Below are positions 1-8,668 of a DNA stretch of 64,000 nt, in pieces; the first letter of the stretch is position 1; every line of letters begins with the position of its first letter. The translations under genes and the position numbers were made by a program. Where the stretch lies: assembly GCA_029263175.1 (NCBI GenBank), contig JAJCXZ010000084.1, positions 16,731-80,730 of the forward strand, in the 5' to 3' direction. Below the pieces are notes generated by a model. It was not told the origin of the DNA. It saw nothing but the letters and a program-made list of their open reading frames with translations, and made no database searches. Origin of the DNA: Acidimicrobiales bacterium (lineage in GTDB: Bacteria > Actinomycetota > Acidimicrobiia > Acidimicrobiales > Aldehydirespiratoraceae).

Positions 1-609
1 CGAGTCGATGGGCGTTCGGTCGGCATCGTCGGCAATCAGCCCGCCATGCTCGCCGGCGTGCTCGACATCGAGTCCTCGGAGAAGGCGGCCCGCTTCGTCC
101 GTACATGTGATGCCTTCAACATTCCGCTGCTCACATTCGTCGACGTGCCCGGCTTTCTGCCCGGTGTCGACCAGGAATACGGCGGCATCATCCGCCATGG
201 CGCCAAGCTCCTCTACGCCTACTGCGAGGCCACCGTGCCCCGCATCCAGGTGATCACCCGCAAGGCTTACGGCGGTGCCTACGTGGTGATGGATTCGAAG
301 TCCGTCGGCTGCGATCTCTCATTCGCCTGGCCGACCGCCGAGCTGGCCGTGATGGGTTCACAGGGTGCGGTGGAGATCATACACCGCCGCGAACTCGCCG
401 ATGCTGCCAACCCGGCGGCCCGCCGCGCCGAGCTCGTGGACGACTACACCGAGCGGCTCGCCAATCCATACATTGCGGCCGAGCGGGGCTACATCGACGA
501 CGTGATCGAACCCTCGGACACGCGCCGGAAGATCGTGGCCGGCCTCCGGTTGCTGGAATCGAAGCGTGAAGAGATCCCGGAGCGCAAGCACGGAAACGTT
601 CCGCTGTGA
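1..609 (+). CDS. pccB: Acyl-CoA carboxylase beta (carboxyltransferase) subunit, C-terminal part
   Basis: The reading frame is open at the window edge, so the N-terminus is missing; 202 residues of the C-terminal carboxyltransferase domain remain. Such subunits move CO2 from carboxybiotin to propionyl- or acetyl-CoA in the cytoplasm. Family hallmarks are visible: GIVGNQPAM near the start, [39 protein letters not shown] and the C-terminal [12 protein letters not shown]. The stop overlaps the GTG start of the epsilon-subunit gene, so the two are translationally coupled. Whether the substrate is propionyl- or acetyl-CoA cannot be decided from this part alone. Confidence 0.93.
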   Translation, partial: RVDGRSVGIVGNQPAMLAGVLDIESSEKAARFVRTCDAFNIPLLTFVDVPGFLPGVDQEYGGIIRHGAKLLYAYCEATVPRIQVITRKAYGGAYVVMDSKSVGCDLSFAWPTAELAVMGSQGAVEIIHRRELADAANPAARRAELVDDYTERLANPYIAAERGYIDDVIEPSDTRRKIVAGLRLLESKREEIPERKHGNVPL

Positions 610-800
610 GTCCCGCGCTTGAGCCGGCTGGGATCCAGGTCTCACCGGCGCCCACCGAAGAGGAGCTCGCCGCGATCATGGCGGCCTACGAGGCGCTCTG
701 GCCGAAGGCGTCGGCGAGTTCCGAACCCGGGGACTCACCGCGGTGGCGTTACGCCGGTCGTTGGTGGAGCAAGCGTCCCGCCTACGGTGGCTGGTCGTGA
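606..800 (+). CDS. accE: Acyl-CoA carboxylase epsilon subunit
   Basis: A 64-residue protein with the layout of actinobacterial epsilon subunits: an N-terminal helix ([18 protein letters not shown]), a short variable linker and an aromatic-basic tail ([17 protein letters not shown]). In the family it binds the beta subunit and stabilises the carboxylase holoenzyme. It begins at a GTG overlapping the stop of the carboxyltransferase gene, the usual order for the pair. The small size and low complexity make a sequence search weak, but position and the WW-rich end support the call. Confidence 0.85.
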   Translation: MSPALEPAGIQVSPAPTEEELAAIMAAYEALWPKASASSEPGDSPRWRYAGRWWSKRPAYGGWS

Positions 801-821
801 CAGGGGTCCGTCCGCTCAGCT

Positions 822-858
822 CTAACGCACACTGGGGTCTGTCCCCAGTGTGCGTTAG
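822..858. terminator. Perfect 16-bp inverted repeat between convergent genes
   Basis: Arms CTAACGCACACTGGGG (822-837) and its exact complement (843-858) flank a 5-nt loop. The element lies between the epsilon-subunit gene and the convergent pheA gene, whose stop codon is inside the right arm. It has no U-tract but is strong enough to end transcription from both sides. The inner GGGGTCTGTCCCC is itself a palindrome, so it could instead be one copy of a dispersed palindromic repeat. Confidence 0.7.
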
Positions 859-1793
859 CGGATCTGGGAGCGGATCCCCATCAACCAGTTGTCGGCGTTG
901 CTCACGGCCTCACGGTTGGTGATTTGTTCTTCCTGAGTGCCGTAGGCCGAGGGGTAGGAGCCGAGGAACTTCACGTTGCCCTGCTTCATGTGGATGTTGC
1001 GCAGGGCATCGCCGAGCACCTCGTCGGAGATGTGACCTTCACAGTCGATCAGGAAGCAGTAGTCGCCGAGGCCCTTTCGGGTCGGGCGGCTTTCGAGTCG
1101 GGTGAGGTTGATCGAACGGGCCGCGAACTCGTGGAGAATGCCGACGAGTGAACCCGGCGCATCCTCGCGCTGAAAGATCAGCGCCGACGTCTTGTCGTGC
1201 CCCGATGGCGGCGTGATCCCGTCACGGCCGACCAGCACGAAGCGGGTCTGATTCTCGGGGTGATCCTCGATGTCTTCGGCGAGAGTTTCGAGGTCGTATA
1301 CCTCCGCCGAGCGCCGTGGCGCGATTGCGGCGGTGGTTCGCAGATCGCCTTCGGCCACCTCGCGAGCGGCATCCGCGGTGGAGCCGGCCGAAGTGATGGT
1401 CACGCCCGCGAGCTGTTGCGCGAGGTAGCGGCGGCACTGGGCGAGCGCCACCGGGTGAGAGCGGACCTCGGTGATGTCGCGGAGAGCCACCCCCTCCGGA
1501 ACGAGCAGGTTGAGGTTGACGTTCATGACGACCTCGCGCTTGATCAGCAGCCCATCGGACTCGAACGCGAGAGTGTCGAGGGTGGCGTTGACCGAACCCT
1601 CGATCATGTTCTCGATGGCCGCGAAGCCGTAGGTCACCTCGCCGCGCTCAGCGGCCAGGAGCACCTCGACATTGGTGCCGTAGGGGCGCAGGTCGAGGCT
1701 GGCCAGATCGGCCTCGCCGGTGACGGCCTGTTCGCTGAACGTGCCCGTCGGGCCGAGATAGCTGACGCTCGCTGTGGGATCGATTGCGCTCAC
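855..1793 (-). CDS. pheA: Prephenate dehydratase
   Basis: Converts prephenate to phenylpyruvate in phenylalanine synthesis. The 312-residue protein has the catalytic domain first (YLGPTGTFSEQA at residues 13-24, IENMIEGSVNATLD, and the catalytic TRF motif in NQTRFVLVGR near residue 185) and then a C-terminal ACT regulatory domain with LTRLESRPTRKGLGDYCF, the allosteric ESRP signature. There is no chorismate mutase part, so this is the monofunctional type. The GTG start is 8 nt from a TATCCT -10 box, which suggests a leaderless mRNA. About 25 residues follow the ACT domain and look non-conserved. Confidence 0.95.
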   Translation of the reverse strand: MSAIDPTASVSYLGPTGTFSEQAVTGEADLASLDLRPYGTNVEVLLAAERGEVTYGFAAIENMIEGSVNATLDTLAFESDGLLIKREVVMNVNLNLLVPEGVALRDITEVRSHPVALAQCRRYLAQQLAGVTITSAGSTADAAREVAEGDLRTTAAIAPRRSAEVYDLETLAEDIEDHPENQTRFVLVGRDGITPPSGHDKTSALIFQREDAPGSLVGILHEFAARSINLTRLESRPTRKGLGDYCFLIDCEGHISDEVLGDALRNIHMKQGNVKFLGSYPSAYGTQEEQITNREAVSNADNWLMGIRSQIR

Positions 1794-1801
1794 GACTTGC
1801 G

Positions 1802-1807
1802 AGGATA
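1802..1807 (-). promoter_or_regulatory. -10 box for leaderless pheA
   Basis: TATCCT on the minus strand ends 8 nt before the GTG start of pheA, so transcription would begin at or next to the start codon. No Shine-Dalgarno sequence is present. Confidence 0.5.
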
Positions 1808-1853
1808 CGGGCGGGTAGCGGCCGACGCTCTGCTAATGCCCTCAGCGTGCATC

Positions 1854-1859
1854 TAATGT
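1854..1859 (+). promoter_or_regulatory. -10 box for leaderless MFS gene
   Basis: TAATGT lies 7 nt before the GTG at 1867. There is no ribosome-binding site in the gap, and this box helps fix that start. Confidence 0.5.
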
Positions 1860-1866
1860 CGCACGC

Positions 1867-3189
1867 GTGACCGAGCAGCGGATCATTCGGAACTACTACG
1901 TGCTGGCCGGTCTCTACACCCTTGCGGCTTCGTTGATCTGGGGTGTCAACACCCTCTTCCTGCTCGATGCCGGCCTCTCGATCCCAGAGGTCTTTGTCGC
2001 CAACGCGGTGTTCTCCGCCGGGATGGTGCTGTTTGAAATCCCGACCGGTGTAGTGGCCGACACCCTTGGCCGTCGCACGTCATACATCCTGTCGATCGTG
2101 GTGCTCGCCGTCACCACCGTGCTCTACCTGGTGGCCGCCCAGGCCGGCGCCGGTATCGCGGTCTTTGCCGTCGTGTCCCTCTTCATGGGCCTCGGCTTCA
2201 CGTTCTATTCCGGTGCTCTCGAAGCGTGGCTCGTTGACGCCCTCCGCTCCGTAGGCGCTGACGGTGATCTCGATCATGTCTTTGCCCGGTCGCAACAGGT
2301 CACCGGGCTGGCGATGCTCGTCGGCACCACGTCGGGCGGGTTCCTCGGTCAGTTTGATCTCGCCGTGCCGTTCGTTGTCCGTGCCGTGTTGCTTGCCGGC
2401 TTGCTCATGGTTGCCGGCCGCACCATGCATGATCTCGGCTTTACGCCTCGGCCGCTCGAGTTGTCGAACATCGGTGCTGAGTTGAAAGAGCAAACTCGGG
2501 TCGGCGTCTCGTACGGATGGAATCAACCGGGGCTCCGTCTGCTCATGTTGTCGGGGCTGACCCGCGGCGCCTTCCTGGGCTGGGCGTTCTACGCCGCACA
2601 GCCATACTTCCTGGAGCTGCTCGAGGACGATGCCGTTTGGGTGGTCGGCGTGATAACCGCGCTGATGTCACTCTCGACGATCGCGGGCAACCAGGTGGTC
2701 GAACTGTTGACTCGCCGCTGCACGCATCGCAGCTCCATCATCCTCGGGGGGTCGATCACGACCTCGATCGGGCTCATCGTCATGGGCACCACCGACTCGT
2801 TCTGGGTTGCCGTGCCCTTCTTCCTGCTCGTGACTGGCTCCCTGGGCGTCATCAGCCCGGTCCGGCAGGCCTACGTGCATCACATCGCCCCGTCGGAGCA
2901 CCGGGCCACGGTCATCAGCTTCGATGCCATGGTGAGCTCGATCGGCGGAGTCGGCGGCCAGCTCGGGTTGGGTCGAATCGCCGGAGGTCGCGGGTTTGCG
3001 GCGGGCTACGTGACCGGTGGGGTTCTGACCATCATCGCGTGGCCGTTGCTCTTCGGCGTGCGCCGGATCGGCGGAGAGGCTGACCGTGTCGTCGGTTCGC
3101 GACCTCGGCAGGGGACCTGCGCGGCGCAGGGCCTGCCTCGCGACACGCAGATCGAGTCACACCCCCGCGAGGTGGTGACTCAGGGGTGA
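1867..3189 (+). CDS. MFS transporter
   Basis: A 440-residue inner-membrane protein with about 12 hydrophobic segments and a major-facilitator loop 2-3 motif in GVVADTLGRRTSYI (near residue 62). The segment LSLSTIAGNQVVELLTRRC begins the second half. The cytoplasmic tail after residue 400 is polar and probably non-conserved. Substrate is not evident; members of this type are annotated as drug or metabolite efflux pumps. It is the only gene between the divergent pheA and the downstream desaturase, and it starts at a GTG with a leaderless-type promoter. Confidence 0.85.
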   Translation: MTEQRIIRNYYVLAGLYTLAASLIWGVNTLFLLDAGLSIPEVFVANAVFSAGMVLFEIPTGVVADTLGRRTSYILSIVVLAVTTVLYLVAAQAGAGIAVFAVVSLFMGLGFTFYSGALEAWLVDALRSVGADGDLDHVFARSQQVTGLAMLVGTTSGGFLGQFDLAVPFVVRAVLLAGLLMVAGRTMHDLGFTPRPLELSNIGAELKEQTRVGVSYGWNQPGLRLLMLSGLTRGAFLGWAFYAAQPYFLELLEDDAVWVVGVITALMSLSTIAGNQVVELLTRRCTHRSSIILGGSITTSIGLIVMGTTDSFWVAVPFFLLVTGSLGVISPVRQAYVHHIAPSEHRATVISFDAMVSSIGGVGGQLGLGRIAGGRGFAAGYVTGGVLTIIAWPLLFGVRRIGGEADRVVGSRPRQGTCAAQGLPRDTQIESHPREVVTQG

Positions 3190-3200
3190 CATTACATTTC

Positions 3201-3230
3201 TTGTAGCGGTTGGATCACTTCCTGTAACAT
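3201..3230 (+). promoter_or_regulatory. Promoter of desaturase gene, leaderless type
   Basis: TTGTAG (3201-3206) and TAACAT (3225-3230) are spaced by 18 nt, and the ATG follows 6 nt after the -10 box. A TTACA (3192-3196)/TGTAA (3223-3227) dyad overlaps the promoter and could be an operator. Confidence 0.55.
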
Positions 3231-3236
3231 CATCAG

Positions 3237-4241
3237 ATGACCGACATGCTGACTCCGCAGATGTCCCACGATGAGGCCGTGGCGCGATTCACCGGCGGGT
3301 TGACACCGCGGGCCGCTGCCGTTCCGGAGTTCACCGGATCCGACCGTCTCCGACCCGATGGCCGGCCGAGGCCGGAGTTCCGGGCCGAGCTGCGCAAGAT
3401 CCCCAACGGCATCAACGCGTTCCACACGGTGTTCAACCTCGCGCTCCCCTTCCTCTACTGCTGGGCAGCCGTCGCGATCGATCACCCGATCGGATGGGTC
3501 GTGGCCTTCCTCGCCATGGGTGTGTACTTCCAGCGCATCCTCACCCTGCACCACGAGGCTGCCCATCGCCTGTTGTTCAGCAAGCGGGTCGCCAATGACT
3601 GGGTCGGGGAGAAGCTCATCGGCTGGCTCGTGTTCGGCGATGGTGGCAACGGCTATCGGCTCGCCCATACGCAGCATCATCGAGACGAGTTCGGCGAGAA
3701 GGAACCGGACTTTCTCCTCTATGCCAACTATCCGATCAGCAAGGCGTCGATGCGGCGAAAGATGCTCCGCGATATCTCGGGCGTATCGGGATACAAGAAT
3801 CTGAAGCCCGCATTTGTGGGACTGTTCAGGAAGGGGCGACGCCTGCGAGCAGTCCGGTATCTCACCGGTCAACTCACCGTTTTCGCCATCTTCTTCGCCT
3901 TCGGTCAGCCGTGGCTCTACCTGTTCCTGTGGCTGCTTCCGTGGGCCACGGTGTTTCGCGTGTTCAATCGTCTACGCGCTCTGGCCGAGCACGGCGGCAT
4001 GACGCGCAGCGGCGATCGTCGGCTCACGTCGCACAACATCCACCAGGGGTTCATGGCCAAGCATCTGTTCCTCTCCCAAGGCATCGGCTACCACCTGGCA
4101 CACCATGTCGACTCGGGAATCCCGATGGTGAACCTGGTGAAGTTGCATCGGGCCCTCGAGGAGGACGGCTACATTTCGCCGTCGTTCACATACCCGGGCT
4201 ACTGGAACTTCATCGGCACGCTCTGGCGCAAAGACGGTTGA
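3237..4241 (+). CDS. Membrane fatty acid desaturase
   Basis: A 334-residue integral membrane di-iron desaturase that would introduce a double bond into acyl chains. Three histidine boxes are present: HHEAAH (residues 105-110), HTQHH (144-148) and HLAHH (about 284-288), separated by hydrophobic hairpins near 65-100 and 210-240. The PaaX-like regulator gene follows 2 nt later, suggesting a short operon. Substrate could be a phospholipid acyl chain or a carotenoid; the histidine spacing alone does not decide. Confidence 0.88.
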   Translation: MTDMLTPQMSHDEAVARFTGGLTPRAAAVPEFTGSDRLRPDGRPRPEFRAELRKIPNGINAFHTVFNLALPFLYCWAAVAIDHPIGWVVAFLAMGVYFQRILTLHHEAAHRLLFSKRVANDWVGEKLIGWLVFGDGGNGYRLAHTQHHRDEFGEKEPDFLLYANYPISKASMRRKMLRDISGVSGYKNLKPAFVGLFRKGRRLRAVRYLTGQLTVFAIFFAFGQPWLYLFLWLLPWATVFRVFNRLRALAEHGGMTRSGDRRLTSHNIHQGFMAKHLFLSQGIGYHLAHHVDSGIPMVNLVKLHRALEEDGYISPSFTYPGYWNFIGTLWRKDG

Positions 4242-4243
4242 GC

Positions 4244-5002
4244 GTGGCGTCACTCTCGGCGCGCAGCATCATCGCGTCGACGCTTCTCGGCACGGTGCCG
4301 CCGCGTTTGCCCGGTCGTCTCTTGGTCGCGTTCGCGCAAGAGTTCGGCGTGCAGGCCGGCACGACCCGGGTGGCATTGTCCCGCATGGTCGATGGCGGTG
4401 AACTGACTCGCGTCGAGAGCGGCAGTTATGAACTCGCCGGCGCCTTGCGCGAGCGGCACCAACGTCAGGAGGATGGACTCAGACCCTCGACCAGGGTTTG
4501 GGGAGGGGAATGGGAGCTCCGCATCGTGCCTGCGGGCGCACGAAGCTCAGCGGAGCGCGCCGCGCTACGGCGGTCATGCCTCCATCTCGGACTACGTGAA
4601 CTCCGCGACGGAGTGTGGATGCGTCCCGACAACCTGCCCCCTGACCGTCTTCCCGGCGCGCGAGCGGTCGTGGATGAGCAGGCCCAGCGCCTCACCGCGG
4701 TACCCGACGTCGACTCGTCTGCGTTGGTGGCAGAGCTGTTCGACCTCGATGCGTGGGCGACCGAGGCCAATCGGCTGTGTGATCTGCTCGTTGCCGCCGG
4801 TACCGAGTCATCGCTCGCACGGGGGTTTGAGCTGGCCGCCGAGTCGCTCCGTCACATCGTCAATGACCCGCTGTTGCCAGAAGCGCTCTGGCCCAGCGGG
4901 TGGCCGGCCGTGAGCTTGCGGTCGGCCTACGCCACGTACCTCGTCGGCTACCAGACGCGACTCTCGGGCTTTTTCCGCGCTGAGCTCGCTGCCGTACAGT
5001 GA
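4244..5002 (+). CDS. PaaX-like transcriptional regulator
   Basis: A 252-residue protein in the PaaX layout: an N-terminal winged-helix region (FGVQAGTTRVALSRMVDGGE, residues about 30-49), a central domain (WELRIVPAGARSSAERAALR) and a C-terminal helical domain (LPEALWPSGWPAVSLRSAY). The N-terminal part matches the family pattern in which GVRxxTVRVALSRLVxxG forms the recognition helix. PaaX proteins repress genes for aryl- or acyl-CoA metabolism; here the neighbour is a desaturase. The start is taken as the GTG 2 nt after the desaturase stop; a TTG at 4238 is possible. Confidence 0.8.
   Translation: MASLSARSIIASTLLGTVPPRLPGRLLVAFAQEFGVQAGTTRVALSRMVDGGELTRVESGSYELAGALRERHQRQEDGLRPSTRVWGGEWELRIVPAGARSSAERAALRRSCLHLGLRELRDGVWMRPDNLPPDRLPGARAVVDEQAQRLTAVPDVDSSALVAELFDLDAWATEANRLCDLLVAAGTESSLARGFELAAESLRHIVNDPLLPEALWPSGWPAVSLRSAYATYLVGYQTRLSGFFRAELAAVQ
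4995..5000 (+). promoter_or_regulatory. -10 box for leaderless metallo-hydrolase gene
   Basis: TACAGT overlaps the end of the upstream gene and is 6 nt before the ATG at 5007, so this gene may have its own leaderless transcript besides read-through from 3237. Confidence 0.45.
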
Positions 5003-5006
5003 CGAC

Positions 5007-5720
5007 ATGAGCGATCGTTTCTATTTCCGTCAGCTGTTGTCCGGTCGAGACTTTGCCACCGGAGATCCCATTGCTCAGCAGATGGTGAACTTCGTCTACG
5101 CCATCGGTGATCGTCAGACCGGCGAGGCTGTGCTCATCGATCCGGCCTACGACGTCAACGGTCTCATCGACGTTCTCGAGGGTGATGGCATGACCTGCAC
5201 GGGTGTGCTCGCAACGCACTACCACGCCGATCACATCGGCGGTTCAATGATGGGCTTCAACCTCGAGGGAATCGCCGAGCTCCTCGACCGTGTCGACGTG
5301 CCGATTCACATTCAGGCCGATGAGGCGGACTATGTCCGCAAGGTAACCGGCGTCACCGATGAATCGTTGGCTCTACACCACTCGGGCGACATCGTCACCG
5401 TCGGTGCCGTCGAGATCGAGCTCATTCACACCCCTGGCCACACCCCAGGAAGCCAGTGCTTCCTGGTCGACGGGCGTCTTGTCGCCGGCGACACCTTGTT
5501 TCTCGATGGCTGCGGTCGTACTGACCTCCCCGGATCAGATCCGGAACAGATGTACGAGAGCCTCACGACCCGCTTGGGGCGCGTCGATGACGACACCGTG
5601 CTCTACCCGGGCCACCAGTATTCGGCCGACTCATCCGCCACCATGGGCGTCACCCGACAACGCAATATTGTCTACCGGGCCGACTCCAAGGATCAATGGA
5701 TGGCCATGTTCGGCCACTGA
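5007..5720 (+). CDS. Metallo-beta-lactamase fold hydrolase, persulfide dioxygenase/glyoxalase II-like
   Basis: A 237-residue cytoplasmic protein with the full metal site of the fold: HYHADH (H71, H73, D75, H76), HTPGHTPG (H145), D162 in GDTLFLDGCGRTD and H203 in YPGHQY. The GCGRTDLPG signature is typical of ETHE1-type persulfide dioxygenases and their relatives rather than classical glyoxalase II. The family oxidises glutathione or related persulfides to sulfite. No rhodanese domain is fused. It lies 4 nt after the PaaX-like gene. Confidence 0.85.
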   Translation: MSDRFYFRQLLSGRDFATGDPIAQQMVNFVYAIGDRQTGEAVLIDPAYDVNGLIDVLEGDGMTCTGVLATHYHADHIGGSMMGFNLEGIAELLDRVDVPIHIQADEADYVRKVTGVTDESLALHHSGDIVTVGAVEIELIHTPGHTPGSQCFLVDGRLVAGDTLFLDGCGRTDLPGSDPEQMYESLTTRLGRVDDDTVLYPGHQYSADSSATMGVTRQRNIVYRADSKDQWMAMFGH

Positions 5721-5728
5721 GCGCTGGC

Positions 5729-6001
5729 TCAGTTTGCGCTCTTGCCGGCTTTGCGGGAGATCGAGAGGCGCCGCGGTGCTTTGGAGATCGGATGCTCGTC
5801 GCGGATATCCAGATCGGCTTCGGTGATCCCGAGAGTGGGGAGCGTCGGCGCGGTGCGAGGAGCCATGTCCGTGGACTCGTCTTCGAGCCGACGAAGATCA
5901 ATCACGCCGCTGGGTTGGAGAAGGTACGCGTCGACAACTTTGCCCGAGGCGTGAGCCCGGTCGATCGCAGCCTTGCGCAATGCGTCTGAGAGCGTCGCCA
6001 T
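5729..6001 (-). CDS. Conserved-looking hypothetical protein
   Basis: A 90-residue soluble protein that I do not recognise. The N-terminal half (MATLSDALRKAAIDRAHASG) looks helical and the region DAYLLQPSGVIDLRR resembles a beta strand pair; the C-terminus is basic. The minus-strand start has a strong Shine-Dalgarno site (GGAGGAG, about 6 nt upstream), which supports that the gene is real. It is convergent with the hydrolase gene and separated from it by 8 nt. Confidence 0.55.
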   Translation of the reverse strand: MATLSDALRKAAIDRAHASGKVVDAYLLQPSGVIDLRRLEDESTDMAPRTAPTLPTLGITEADLDIRDEHPISKAPRRLSISRKAGKSAN

Positions 6002-6075
6002 GACGTCTCCTCCCCGGGTTCGAACGTAATCCTCACCTTAGGGATGCGGCGGTGTCACTGCATGGGTCCACCGGC

Positions 6076-6729
6076 CTAAACCGTGTCCGTTGTTCCATTG
6101 TTGAGAAGCCGTTGGATTTGTCGAATCGTCCACGTCGGGGCCACGCCGTCCGCGCGGTGGAGCCGCTGAGCGAGCGTTTCGTGGTCGAGATCGTGCACCT
6201 CGGCGAGACCTCTGACGATCGTGGCGAGATAGGCCGCGGATGGCGCGGCGGCGGGCCGCTGCTCCGGGATGTCGGAGCTGGTGAATGTGGCCACGGGGAT
6301 GCCGTCGACGGGATCCAAGCCGATGATGGTGTCGTAGGCGCGCGTATCGATCAGTGTGTGGCCGTCGGGCAACACCTCGTCGAACGGGATCGAGAGCGGC
6401 CCCTCGGCGCCGTTTTCCTGGGCGACCACGTCGACAAATTGCTCCTTGGTGATGAGATACCGCCGTCCGAGTGCACCAGGCGAGGCGCGGCGGTGCTCGA
6501 GCAGGGCGGGGGCACCCTCCCAACGAGCCGAGTATCCAGCGAAACGAATCGCCGAGCGGAACGTGCAAGGAGCGTCGTCTCGCGGGAGTGAGCGGTCGCG
6601 TGCGCCTCGCTGCGGGAGCAACGTGCCAACGGGTGTGCCGCCCTCGAGATAGCAGAGGAATCGAGCTCGGTTGACGTTGGATCCGTACGATGCGTACCAG
6701 ATCAGATCGTCGCGGCCCTCAGAGGTCAT
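6076..6729 (-). CDS. Gamma-glutamylcyclotransferase-fold protein
   Basis: A 217-residue protein with the signature WYASYGSNVNRARFLCYL at residues 11-28, the glycine-rich substrate loop of the gamma-glutamylcyclotransferase/BtrG fold. A region with RRYLITKEQFVDVVAQEN fits the middle of that fold. The family cleaves gamma-glutamyl amines or amino acids to 5-oxoproline, but substrate here is unknown and some relatives are annotated only by name as histone-deacetylase-like. The start is the ATG preceded by TACGCT at 7 nt, again leaderless. Confidence 0.6.
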   Translation of the reverse strand: MTSEGRDDLIWYASYGSNVNRARFLCYLEGGTPVGTLLPQRGARDRSLPRDDAPCTFRSAIRFAGYSARWEGAPALLEHRRASPGALGRRYLITKEQFVDVVAQENGAEGPLSIPFDEVLPDGHTLIDTRAYDTIIGLDPVDGIPVATFTSSDIPEQRPAAAPSAAYLATIVRGLAEVHDLDHETLAQRLHRADGVAPTWTIRQIQRLLNNGTTDTV

Positions 6730-6736
6730 GGGGGTG

Positions 6737-6742
6737 AGCGTA
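6737..6742 (-). promoter_or_regulatory. -10 box for leaderless cyclotransferase-like gene
   Basis: TACGCT on the minus strand, 7 nt before the ATG at 6729; no Shine-Dalgarno sequence is present. Confidence 0.45.
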
Positions 6743-6862
6743 GCCGTGGGCGGATCCTGCCTTCGGGCCTCAAGACCCGTGCGTATGGGCCGATTGTCTC
6801 AGTAGCGCCCTGATGGGCACGGCAACAGTGTCTGAGCCGATCGGGCACGTGGAGGTCATGAA

Positions 6863-7972
6863 ATGAACCAGTCTTCTGTCGACCGGACCGATCCAGCAAC
6901 GATGCGCGAACGCGAACGCGAGCTCGAGCTCGAGATCGCTCGGCTCAAGGCCGAACTGGAAGCCTCGAAGGGTGCTGACGCCGGAGAAGCCGCGTCGCGC
7001 TTTCTGACCCTTGCTGCCAACACAGTCGACGCCGCAATGGAAGATGCTCGCCGTGAGGCCGATGAGCTTGTCACCGAGGTCACCGCCGACGCCGAGGCGC
7101 GCCGCGACGAGGCGACTCGTCTCGCCGCCGAGGCGGAGGCACGGGCCGACGCGATGCGTGTCGAGGCCGAGAACCACGAATCAATCGTCACCGCTGCTCA
7201 GGAGACGGCGGGACAGATTCGCGCCGATGCCGAGGCCGAGGCCGCCAACCTCGTGGCCGTCGAACGAGCTCGGGTAGTCGAAGAAATCGAGTCTCTGAGC
7301 GAGGTTCGTGCCTCGCTTGAAGGCGAACGGGAGGCTCTCGAGACCTACCACGGGGAACTACGCCGCCGGGTCCAGGAGCTCGCCGAATCGATGGTGAACT
7401 TCATGACGACGGAGCCGCCGCTCGCCGCATGTGCCGCGCTCGAGGAGCTCGCGGCTCCAGAGATCGACACCACGCCGCTCGAGGAATCGACCGCGCCGGA
7501 ACAGACGCGGCAGACGACCGAACCGGCAGTGGTGGAGCAATTCGCCAGCCTCGAAGACGTCATCAACGATTCTGACGAGGATGTCGCCGAAGAGATCGCG
7601 TCCGAAGACGTCGCGTCCGAAGAGGTCGCGGTCGAGGTCGAGGCCGAGGCCGGCATTTTCGACGGTGTTCCTGTCGTCGAGAGTGTGGGCGACGATGGTG
7701 CCTTCGATGTGTTGGACGAAGTGCCGCCGGCCCCGCAGGTCCCGACCTCGGGCGGCCTGTTCTCCCGAGCAAGCGAAGACGAGACCGCTGGCGAACGCAG
7801 CGGCTTGTTCGGTACCCACGGCTTCCGGCTCGTGCAGCAGACGAACACCGACGAACTCGCTGAAGCTCTCGGCGACGAGGACGAAGCCGACGCGGCCTTC
7901 GAGTCGTTCCTTGCCGGTGACTCTGAAGCTGATGCCAGCCGGGACTGGCTACTGCGCAACGATCGGACCTGA
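6863..7972 (+). CDS. DivIVA/SepIVA-like coiled-coil protein
   Basis: A 369-residue cytoplasmic protein. Residues about 10-170 form an almost unbroken coiled coil rich in Ala, Glu and Arg (for example AEARRDEATRLAAEAEARAD) in the style of actinobacterial DivIVA-related cell-division scaffolds. The second half is acidic and disordered, then ends in a short conserved-looking tail (GTHGFRLVQQTNTDELAEAL). A GGAGG site 7 nt upstream supports the ATG. Role in septation or polar growth is inferred from composition only; it stands alone with no division gene next to it. Confidence 0.6.
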   Translation: MNQSSVDRTDPATMRERERELELEIARLKAELEASKGADAGEAASRFLTLAANTVDAAMEDARREADELVTEVTADAEARRDEATRLAAEAEARADAMRVEAENHESIVTAAQETAGQIRADAEAEAANLVAVERARVVEEIESLSEVRASLEGEREALETYHGELRRRVQELAESMVNFMTTEPPLAACAALEELAAPEIDTTPLEESTAPEQTRQTTEPAVVEQFASLEDVINDSDEDVAEEIASEDVASEEVAVEVEAEAGIFDGVPVVESVGDDGAFDVLDEVPPAPQVPTSGGLFSRASEDETAGERSGLFGTHGFRLVQQTNTDELAEALGDEDEADAAFESFLAGDSEADASRDWLLRNDRT

Positions 7973-7999
7973 ATCCGCCGTCTGTCGGCCGAAGGCCGG

Positions 8000-8593
8000 T
8001 CAGCTTCGGAGACCAGCGATCGGGTCCTTGGGCCCGCGGAACGTGCCGCCGGCAATTGTGACCGGTGTGAGCAACTCGACCACGTCGCCGTTGCTGAGGA
8101 GGGCGTTGAGGTTGCCGGCGCCATCGCGACCCATGTCGTCGATTCGCACCCAGGCGCCTTCGCGGAAGATCCAGTTTCCGGGGCGCACCAGCTCCGGGGG
8201 TAGCACGGCTCCCGGCGTGATCTCCACGCCCGCGGAGGCTGTGTGGAGCCGCACCAAACGCACGGCCGGCAGTAGTAGTGAGAGTCCGACCACGATCAGG
8301 CCTATGCCGAGCAGGCCTTCGAGGCTTGAACCGCTGCGGATCGCAAGTGTCAACAGGCAGGCACCGATGCCGATGCTGACGCTGGTGAGCACCGTGACCA
8401 GCACGGTGGAGGCTTTGTCGGAGACGTTGAGGCGCGCGCTGGGATCGAGGTCGATCAACCGACCGGTGTCTGCGTACTCCAGCAGCTGTTCTGTTGCGTC
8501 GCGAGGACGTTCTTCTACCCAACCCATTGAGAAACCTGCTGCCGGATCATCAAGCGTTCCAAGTGATCGCCCGGTGCGCTGCTCGAAATCCAT
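8000..8593 (-). CDS. Two-helix membrane protein, hypothetical
   Basis: A 197-residue protein with a soluble N-terminus, a hairpin of two membrane segments near residues 64-88 and 92-112, and a soluble C-terminal part containing PGNWIFREGAWVRIDD and LLSNGDVVELLTPVTIAGG. That C-terminal part resembles the protein encoded next at 8669-9010, so the two look paralogous. The ATG is chosen because longer forms only add a low-complexity stretch. Function unknown. Confidence 0.6.
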   Translation of the reverse strand: MDFEQRTGRSLGTLDDPAAGFSMGWVEERPRDATEQLLEYADTGRLIDLDPSARLNVSDKASTVLVTVLTSVSIGIGACLLTLAIRSGSSLEGLLGIGLIVVGLSLLLPAVRLVRLHTASAGVEITPGAVLPPELVRPGNWIFREGAWVRIDDMGRDGAGNLNALLSNGDVVELLTPVTIAGGTFRGPKDPIAGLRS

Positions 8594-8668
8594 ACGTCGG
8601 CAATATGACACAAGTTGCCCCCGGGAACCAAGGGGTTGGGCCGATCTCTGTCCCAACGTTTTGACAAC

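Noticed and set aside
3911..4243. Longer N-terminus for the PaaX-like protein reaching back to 3911
   Set aside because: That part overlaps the desaturase gene in another frame and has no PaaX features; the family homology begins after 4244.
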